Positions 1 to 64,000 of a stretch of 64,000 bases of DNA are shown piece by piece. The translations under genes were made by a program, and so were the position numbers. Within the stretch, counting starts at the first letter, position 1, and every line of letters starts with the position of its first letter. This stretch comes from Berghia stephanieae (lineage: Eukaryota > Mollusca > Gastropoda > Nudibranchia > Aeolidiidae). The notes under the pieces are model-generated. The model made no database searches. It was not told where the DNA came from and saw only the letters and a program-made list of their open reading frames with translations. The stretch spans positions 40,551,500-40,615,499 of the forward strand of contig CM067445.1 in the NCBI GenBank assembly GCA_034508935.3, given 5' to 3'.

Positions 1-345
1 ACTACTACTACAACCATCACTACCACTACTACTACAACCACATCACTATCCCTACCACCACTACTACAACCACCACATCACTATCCCTACCACCACAGCT
101 GCTACAATCACCACATCTCCATCGCTACCACCACTATTGCAACAACCACCACATCACCATCCCTACCACCACTATTACAACAACTACCACATCACCATCC
201 ATGCCACCACAACTACAACCACTATTACACCATCATCTCTGCCACCACCATGACATCACCATCCCTGCAACTACTATTACAACCACCACAACGCCACCCT
301 TACCACCACCAATACTACTGCAACCAGTGTTGTAAGCGCCGTAAA
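1..345 (+). repeat. Minisatellite of about 45 bp units
   Basis: Imperfect units of CCACTACTACAACCACCACA plus TCACTATCCCTACCA, around seven. Confidence 0.85.
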
Positions 346-362
346 AACCCTTCAAACAAATT

Positions 363-367
363 TTGCT

Positions 368-421
<54 letters not shown>

Positions 422-428
422 TTCTCTC

Positions 429-473
<45 letters not shown>

Positions 474-620
474 CTCTCTCTCTCTCAAACAAACACACAC
501 ACACATACACACACACACTACAACCACCACCACTACATAATCACTACTACTACTACTACTACTACTACAACCAACCATACCGCATCATCACTACTACTAC
601 AACCACAACCACATCGTCAT

Positions 621-680
<60 letters not shown>

Positions 681-688
681 TACTACTA

Positions 689-746
<58 letters not shown>

Positions 747-798
747 AACCAACCATACCGCATCATCACTACTACTACAACCACAACCACATCGTCAT

Positions 799-887
<89 letters not shown>

Positions 888-890
888 ACA
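363..890 (+). repeat. (TC)n, (CA)n and (ACT)n tracts with a 178-bp duplication
   Basis: TC run 372-487, CA to 518, ACT runs 543-880. A unit with AACCAACCATACCGCATCAT occurs at ~566 and ~744. Confidence 0.92.
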
Positions 891-904
891 CAACATCATC
901 CTCT

Positions 905-1636
905 AGCACCATTAGGTTTTGGAGCTTTACTTCATTGAAATAAGGAAACTTTGGGGTTGTATTTGGCAATGTGTTTATATATCATAATATAGTTCTAATC
1001 AGTTATCTAGATTTATTTAGATCTATACAATATTTAAATACAATACCAAATATAATCCCAATTCCCTTTTTGTGTGTGCGGAAATTCATATTTCGGCATT
1101 GAAATTGCTCCGAGTGGTATCTGGAATTCATGTGAGTCAAATTGAAAATTCGTGTCTCTGCAAATCTTACTATTCTCATCAAATTTGCAATGCCCGTATC
1201 TCAGGAACTATCTTTGCCCACTGATTTGACTATGCGTGAAAACGGTGCCTCACTTCAAAATCGATTTTCTCAAAACTTGGTTTATACACTCTCCCTACTT
1301 CAAACGGTTATAGTTGAGCAATGAATAATCAGAATTGTATAAATTTGGTATCACATTTTAAAGCATAAAATAAGCTATGATTGGGTACCAAAAACCCAAA
1401 ATTGAAAAATCCGACTTAATACCGTTTCGAGGCGGAGGGTGACTAATTAAAAACGATCACTCATTTAATTGTATTTCTCTTTTACTTAAAAAAAGGTAAA
1501 ATGCTGATACATTTCTTAACTGCACTTTCATTGTCTTTATTCGATACTTAGGTAAATAAATTATGAAAATTGGGGAGAAAATTTGTGACGTCACACCTTC
1601 TACTTTTCCGGTTCCAAAATCCTCGAATATGTGTAT
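905..1636. other. AT-rich stretch, nothing recognised
   Basis: No motif-bearing open frame; lies 3' of the receptor gene. The 60-codon open frame at 1,142 has no domain. Confidence 0.5.
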
Positions 1637-1900
1637 GTAGCCAGTCCTTCGGAAGATTAATTATGGATAAGTTATTTATTGACTCATAAGGTGGCAAAAC
1701 TATTTTATTAGCAGGATGTATAGATAGATTCTAGGGATTGCTCGATACGAAATAGCGGCTGGATGATCTTTATTGACGCCAAGCATATATTTAGATTAGA
1801 AAATAAGATGCCATCACTCTGAAACCAGAAGATCATATCCATTATGTATGTATCCAGTCCTCCGAAAACGTGGTTTTACACTTCCAAAGATGTAGGAGCC
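1637..1900 (-). repeat. Repeat D copy
   Basis: GATGATCTTTATTGACGCCA and AGATGCCATCACTCTGAAAC are the inverse of the 13.7 kb copy. Confidence 0.7.
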
Positions 1901-2369
1901 AGTTATTTGACCTCACACTTTTGTTCCCTATTAAAACTTTTAAGTATGAATAGTGATCAGTCATATATTATTTCTCTTTTACTAAAGAACAATTAAATAC
2001 TAATACAGTTCTAAATTACACCTTTGTTTTATTCGGCACTGATCTATTTAAAGATATTTATGTGTTTTCCATATTGTGAAAATTGGAGGGGTTACTTCCA
2101 TCCATACAGGTCAAGTTTGGACGCTTCTAGAAGCGAATTACTACAGTGATGAATGGTGTCTGTGATCTAGGAACTCAAATTGATGAATTATTTGATATTT
2201 AATTTCTTTCGTGTCGGTAATAGATGCAAAATTTATAATTGCTGAGCAATAAGGAACAACAATAGATCTGTGGTATTTCAATGATGTCTCCTTTTAAGGT
2301 AAAGCTGGATTTGGACGCGGTATAGAGGCAACCCCATCAATTGAGCATCATCCTCAAGTGTGATCATGC

Positions 2370-2790
2370 AACCCCTTTGTTGTCCTCCCCACTAGTTGCT
2401 CATTGAAAAGCGCGCATATTATTATTACAAAGCAGCGTGTCTTGTTTATAAGTGATTGATTGGTATAGCACAGGTATATCTCACAGATCACGTGGTCATG
2501 TGCAAATTTGCAAAATTACACTTTAAGATCGTGTAATGATCAAACGGAAATTTCAGAAAAAAAAGATCAAGAACAAAATTTGGTGATAGACAGTTTCAGC
2601 CCAAAGATTTGAAATGAACTACCACGGGATCTGAGGAAGTGCAAGTCTTTGCCTGCCTTTAAAAAGAATCTCAAGACACACCTTTACTGTATTTGCTTTG
2701 ATTGACGCTATGAACCCTTGATTTGGCTATAAATTGATTGTATTGTATGGAGGGTAGGGTGCAAAACTATCGTATCTTAAAAGGGCAACT
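2370..2790 (+). mobile_element. L2/CR1-like LINE fragment
   Basis: Same family as 15,865-16,700, more decayed: GATCATGCAACCCCTTTGTT, GTGTCTTGTTTATAAGTG and GATCACGTGGTCATGTGCAA all align to it. Confidence 0.85.
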
Positions 2791-2820
2791 TTACAGGATA
2801 GACAGAAAACTGTTTATAAT

Positions 2821-3027
2821 TCATAATAAATAAATAAAATAAATAAATAAAATTCCCTATTCCAAGGAGAAGACTGGACTAACACAGGCGTCAGCCGCAG
2901 TGCAGCGACGCAAATTGAGTCAGGGCGAGGTGAGTTGCTCAAGGCCACACAACGCAAGCGGCAGGTGGTCGAATTCCGTACCTTTCGGGTACGAAGCAAA
3001 GACCGTACTCCTGCCACGCTGCTCCTT
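2821..3027 (-). repeat. SINE-2 copy
   Basis: AATTCCCTATTCCAAGGAGA through CGTACTCCTGCCACGCTGC, with an AAAT-rich tail. Confidence 0.85.
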
Positions 3028-3045
3028 CCCAATCCTGGGAAACAA

Positions 3046-3410
3046 GAGAAATTTACTAATTGTATGTAAAAAGTGGCGAGAAAAATTATGGGGGCTTTTT
3101 GAGACGATATATTGCTTGGATTGTGCGTTACGATAGTTTGGAAGTATTTTATTGGATGCAAGACTATCGAATGTCGAGATAGGATATTTTGAGGGGGGAA
3201 AGAACAGAACTAAAACTGCCGTAACTTGGAGTTAAGAGTTTTTGTGCCATACACCATTTAATGCACAAATATATTATGAGTTACGATACCTGAAACAAGT
3301 TCTAAGAGCCATAGGGTTGATTACTTTGGAGTTTATACCACTATTTGGCTAGATTCGACTGGGTAACAATAAAAATTATATGTAACAACTGGACACGTCG
3401 CGAGTTGTAA
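3046..3410. other. Stretch with no recognised feature
   Basis: Between a SINE-2 and a (TTC)n tract; only chance open frames. Confidence 0.5.
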
Positions 3411-3559
3411 AAATGGGTAGTATTATTTTTCTTATTAAAATTGCTTTTTCCAACTTTTCTATTATCACCATTATCATCACCATCTTATTTTCTTCTCATT
3501 CTCCTCCTCATCCTCCTCATCCTCCTCCTCCTCATCCTCCTCCTCCTCCTCCTCCCTCT

Positions 3560-3571
3560 CCCCCTCCTTCA

Positions 3572-3602
<31 letters not shown>

Positions 3603-3690
3603 CTTCTTCTTCTTCTTCTTCTTCTTCTTCTTCTTCTTCTTCTTCTTCTTCTTCTTCTTCTTCTTCGTCTCCTCCTCCTCCTCCTCCTCC
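3560..3690 (+). repeat. (TTC)n microsatellite with CCT flanks
   Basis: About 100 bp pure TTC, flanked by (CTC)n. Confidence 0.97.
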
Positions 3691-3814
3691 TGGATGTACA
3701 GTACTCGCATGGGCATTGTGCTCCATAGGTTCAATGAGTTTTAATGGGGCCCAAGGCACAGTGGTTCTCTGGGACCCAGGCAAAATATAGAGATGGTCAG
3801 ATAGACGGTACTGC

Positions 3815-3910
3815 AGATTATTGAAATCTGCCGAAATCCACCGAAATCTACCGAAATCTATCAAAATCCACTCTAGTGGGGAGTGAACCAGTCTACTGTA
3901 GGTGGGCACC
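3815..3910 (+). repeat. Repeat E fragment
   Basis: CCGAAATCCACCGAAATCTA and TAGTGGGGAGTGAACCAGTC. Confidence 0.55.
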
Positions 3911-3911
3911 A

Positions 3912-4085
3912 ATTGGATTCAATAATCTTATGTCACGTCGCCCAGCAACGGCGGCCATCGTGGTTCTAAACAAAGAAAATCGGTACTTTTTATTCTTCAT
4001 GCTGGCTAGAACTATTCATATGTCTTGTGATCAGAATGTGTAAAAGTCAAAACATGATCAGATATATAATGTTTTTTTCCCTCTG
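3912..4085 (+). repeat. Repeat F copy 1
   Basis: TGTCACGTCGCCCAGCAACG through AAGTCAAAACATGATCAGAT; about 170 bp closely matching 28,900-29,070. Confidence 0.85.
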
Positions 4086-4364
4086 CGTTCACAGAGGTTG
4101 AATATTGTAACGAGTTTATGTCATGATTTGTTATCACAAAGACATGAATAAAGAAAGATACTAAAAACAAATTTCAAAATTACAAACCTGCTTCATTTAT
4201 GTGAATTTTATGAAAAGATATGAAATTCATTCTCAAAGTGTTTCTTTCAACGTGTTTTGTTGACCTAGGGAAAAGTCCACATTATCTGTATTTGTTTATT
4301 AAAATAAAGCTATTATTATAATATATTGCTTTTAACTTCAAGAGGCAACAATTGTTTCTAACTC

Positions 4365-4655
4365 CCATAGCCCCGGGTTTACTCAATATGTCTCTGAACC
4401 ACTATCTCGAGACTATCTGGAGTGGACACCAGAGAGGAGTGAACCTGGAACAATATGTTTAATTCTGTAATCATGGCAATCCAACTTCCATAGCCCTGGG
4501 CTCGTTCCCCACTGGTGCCCATCTCATGTAGTCTATGGATTACTTTTCACTGGTGTTCTTATCTCATTTGTCAGGGGTTTTTACCCTATTGGTGGCTGTT
4601 TTACAGTCTCTGGTTCTCTCCCCACTTCTGTCCACCTATTAGTGGGTATGTGTTT
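4365..4655. repeat. Repeat E-like, decayed inverted pieces
   Basis: CATAGCCCCGGGTTTACTCA, GAGAGGAGTGAACCTGGAAC, and inverted GTTCCCCACTGGTGCCCATC. Confidence 0.5.
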
Positions 4656-5189
4656 TGCTGGGATATGAATTACTTCAGATTAGAACCGTATATGCATATA
4701 ATCAAAGATTTTAATACTGATGTTTTGTTCATATAACCTATGATTTTGATAACTTTCTACGAGTTGAGATGAACGGGTGCTTCTATAGTGATCCGAAGCT
4801 TCCCTTTCTGCCTAAAAAGCAAACAAACCAATAGCTTTATGTTTAAACACTTATTTGGCAAGGATACTATTGCACCTTTGTACAAATACTTTTATGTTAA
4901 ACAATTTGACACGTATTTGGCGAAGAGACTATCGTAACTCGTCGTTACGATATATATAAATTTGAAGGGCAAAGCAGAAATTGGTTGTAAGGCGATCTTA
5001 AGTCAAACTATGATAGTCTTATTTCCACAAATTTGTAATCGTTTAGTCAAGATTTTTTTTTTTTAAATGTGAATAACTCTTTTTTTTAGCGATAGGAATG
5101 TCGATTTGACACAAAGTTCGCACTATTTCAACGCCCAACATATCTCTCAGTGCACTTACGATAGTTTTATATGTTTTTTTTTTTTTGTT

Positions 5190-5290
5190 GTTGGTGCTTT
5201 TTTATATTATCCACATTGTAAAGTGTCCAGAACTTGTGTTTTACACGAGAATGAGTGATGTATAAATGTGTATTATTATTATTATTATTA

Positions 5291-5355
<65 letters not shown>

Positions 5356-5356
5356 G
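5190..5356 (+). mobile_element. L2/CR1-like LINE 3' UTR with (ATT)n tail
   Basis: CACATTGTAAAGTGTCCAGA and ACACGAGAATGAGTGATGTA match the 3' end at 16,561-16,617, followed by ~90 bp of (ATT)n. Confidence 0.85.
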
Positions 5357-5579
5357 TGTTATTAGTGTTATTATCCTCTTATGTAAACCGCACTGAGTTC
5401 CTCTGTGATCTTGGGATATGCATAAAGTCAGAGTCTAGTTCGCTGTCTGTGTGGTGCCTTCTTCTGGAGGATGTGGTGGAAGGTGTCTTGCTGCCGCGGA
5501 ATATGTTGTCGTCAAGGTCATCGTTAGAGAATCGGTGGTGGTGGTAGTCTGGCTCTGGAACAATGGCTGGGTTGAAGCT

Positions 5580-5602
5580 GGGGGGGGGGGGGGGGGGGGG
5601 GG
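5580..5602 (+). repeat. G homopolymer
   Basis: Over 20 G; length is prone to assembly error. Confidence 0.9.
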
Positions 5603-6577
5603 AGAGACTAGATGAGGTCTGGGAAAATCATTGACGTCCTATTGATGGTTAGTGTTTATGTAATATACACACCTGTTCTGCTCGCCAGATCAGCACATAA
5701 AATTGCACTCATCCTTCAACCGTTATGGTCTGATTGAGATAATTTAATGAGAACTAATTCGATTGTCTTATTTTAAAAATAAAACAACTGATTGACGGCA
5801 ACTTCATTCATGTAATAATAATAATAATATATACACATAAATAAGATCTAATATTTTGAAAATATGAAACTATCACTTAACCCTCTCCTTGCGGCCAGTT
5901 TCAGAATTTTCCCCAAGCTTCACATCCACCCAACACAAAATAAATTAGATTTTACTTACTCAAACAAAAGATTAACAAGTACATTCTATGTATAAAATTG
6001 TTCAGCAAAATGAGCTCTACAATACAGTGTCAAGTTTTCATGGCTATAATAAACATATTTTCTTCAAAGTTTATGAGAAACAAGAATAATCAGATGGGAA
6101 AGTTGTTGGTTGCATCGTAACGAATGTGACGATTTTCCTATAGGTGGTAAGGAGAGGGTTAAAGAACACAAGCATATAGTTTCCACGTTATAAGTATTGA
6201 TACTATGAATGCGAAGGTGAAATATTCATTTTTTCTAACGGCGTTTAAATCGCACTATCATATAAAACTATGAGAAGTTGTTAAATGTTTTAATGCTTCT
6301 GTTAGGATTTTACCACCGAGTGACAGGCAAGTATTTAAGGTGGCTATGTCGTATTGAAATGATGCCTTACTTTGTCCAAGGCATAGACAACCTGGGTAGT
6401 CTGTCAACTTCGTCCACAATGATGGGGTCTTTGTCTCTCATGCTGGACCTTGTGTCCCCCAAGGAAAGGTTCGTCAAGGTCGACCGGGTTGTTTCTGGAA
6501 CAATCATTTCATTTCTAATTTGTTTTAAAGGGTTAAATTATTTGGGCATTATGACTTATGTGTGACATGTCACATAA
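5603..6577. other. Stretch with no recognised gene
   Basis: A 95-codon open frame at 6,278 shows no domain or splice support. Confidence 0.5.
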
Positions 6578-6835
6578 GGGGCGGCGAAGTGACCGAAATG
6601 TTCAGGAATTGCACTGTGACCCGGAATTTCCCGGGTTCCAGCCCCGCTTCAGGACCTTTCGTTGTTTTGTTGTTTTTTTTAATTCTCCCCCAGGCATGTT
6701 ATTAACCCATGATTTGCTCACTTTGATCGACACGAGTGATTCCTGTTGAAATCAAACTTTGTTTGATGGAATTTCTATAATATTTCATGGAATGCCTCGG
6801 CGATGGTATATAAGTATGCCGCGTGGAAGGGTGTA
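6578..6835 (+). repeat. SINE-4 (Ser-tRNA-like head)
   Basis: GGGCGGCGAAGTGACCGAAA, AATTGCACTGTGACCCGGAA, GGGTTCCAGCCCCGCTTCAG, body with GGCATGTTATTAACCCATG and GATTCCTGTTGAAATC. Confidence 0.72.
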
Positions 6836-7163
6836 ATTTTTTTTTTTCCAACATTAATCTGGATGGGTTTTTTTTTTTGTGTTGGGATGCACCTGAGACA
6901 AAATATTGAAATTAAAGTGCAAAATATCAAAATTAGTAAACAAATTATTTTAAAATTTATAAGAGATCAACCTTAATTCCCATTACAGTCATATTAATCT
7001 ATCTTTCGGCTGTGACGGCTATTGTAATTTCAAGTACGCAAAGAACACTTATCAAGCAAGTGGTTCCATTTATAAGGAAATATTATTCCGTATGGCCTGC
7101 TGGGAGAAAACATGAAGCATTAGAAAGCGCATTGGGCGCGGTAGATATTAATGCTTTATTATC

Positions 7164-7447
7164 TCTTCTTCTTCTTCTTCTCTTCTTCTTCTTCTTCTTC
7201 TTCTTCTTCTTCTTCTTCTTCTTCTTCTTCTTCTTCTTCTTCTTTCTTCTTCTTCTTCTGCTTCTGCTTCTTCTTTCTTCTTCTTCTTCTTCTTCTTCTT
7301 CTTCTTCTTCTTCTTCTTCTTCTTCTTCTTCTTCTTCTTCTTCTTCTTCTTCTTCTTCTTCTTTTTCTTCTTTGTTGTGGTTGTAGTAACCCTTTAAATA
7401 GAGGATCCAGACAACAATTCACATTTATGAATTTCACGACACTCACA

Positions 7448-7483
<36 letters not shown>

Positions 7484-7500
7484 ACACACACACTCATATA
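7164..7500 (+). repeat. (TTC)n then (CA)n tracts 3' of the receptor gene
   Basis: TTC 7,168-7,370 with few breaks; CA 7,449-7,493. Confidence 0.97.
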
Positions 7501-7627
7501 TTCATTAAATACTCTACATAAATGTTGATATTTATTTATTTACTGATTAAAGATTCTATTTATATATTTATTTATGAATATTATATTTATTTATTTATTT
7601 ACTTTTTATTCATTCATCTATTTCCCA

Positions 7628-7637
7628 TTTATTTATT
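7628..7637 (-). promoter_or_regulatory. Candidate poly(A) signals after the aGPCR stop
   Basis: Overlapping AATAAA hexamers on the minus strand begin about ten bases after the stop codon. More AATAAA occur down to 7,510 in a (TTTA)-rich stretch, so the used signal cannot be chosen from sequence. Confidence 0.4.
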
Positions 7638-7646
7638 AAGGAACAT

Positions 7647-63966
<56,320 letters not shown>

Positions 63967-64000
63967 CTGCAAAAGGGGAGGGCGGAGGGGAGAACTGAAA

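Noticed and set aside
363-938. Long open frames of Ser/Leu, Tyr, Ile, Asn or Lys runs here and in other microsatellites
   Set aside because: They are translations of di- and trinucleotide repeats on both strands, with no start context, splice support or non-repeat domain.
6278-6565. Small gene with 95 codons on the plus strand
   Set aside because: No domain, no splice sites that fit, ordinary intergenic composition.

Overview
This is a stretch of animal nuclear DNA, most likely from a marine invertebrate. It has spliced genes with GT-AG introns, tRNA-derived SINEs, several LINE families, small inverted-repeat elements and very many long microsatellites. I could not fix the phylum from sequence alone. 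The tRNA-SINE tails, the transposase types and the CUB/EGF adhesion-GPCR layout fit a lophotrochozoan or an invertebrate deuterostome equally well.

One host gene dominates. It is on the minus strand and runs almost the full window, entering at the right edge (about 63,966) and stopping at 7,647. I could place 21 exons by reading frame, splice sites and phase. In protein order they encode a CUB domain, a second divergent CUB-like region, three EGF repeats, a hormone-receptor (HRM) domain, a GAIN domain with a GPS cleavage site (HL/T), seven membrane helices of the adhesion-GPCR (class B2) type and a 61-residue tail. The signal peptide and first exons lie beyond base 64,000. About 1,060 residues are visible. 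The phases show two short exons I did not find: one in the GAIN domain between 36.0 and 34.5 kb, and one for the third intracellular loop between 12.9 and 10.3 kb.

Everything else is repeat-derived and sits in the introns or 3' of the gene. About 20 copies of one tRNA-SINE (SINE-1) occur in both orientations, with three further SINE-like families. There are fragments of three LINEs: an L2/CR1-like one with an (ATT)n tail, a Jockey-like one with a (CTA)n tail, and a third with an RT YADD box at 41.4-42.1 kb. Three decayed protein-coding mobile or multicopy genes lie in the right half: a DDE-transposase-like gene at 46.8-48.6 kb (-), a CXC-tailed gene at 54.0-56.3 kb (-) and a transposase remnant with only its two ends at 60.9-61.6 kb (+). 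Several short inverted-repeat families recur, some nested.

Layout: 0-7.6 kb, sequence 3' of the gene with minisatellite, LINE tails and SINEs; 7.6-31 kb, tail, 7TM and GPS exons with repeat-filled introns; 31-46 kb, GAIN, HRM, EGF and CUB-like exons with two LINEs; 46-64 kb, large introns carrying the decayed transposase and CXC genes, ending in the CUB exons. The points most worth checking are the three tandem copies of the splice acceptor and start of the TM3 exon, the frame conflict in the HRM exon, the decayed tandem copy of a GAIN exon, and two unexplained structured repeats (GACGCATA hairpins, and a nested palindrome at 63.04-63.14 kb). I saw no convincing wholly new biological system and no retrovirus, LTR element or Polinton.
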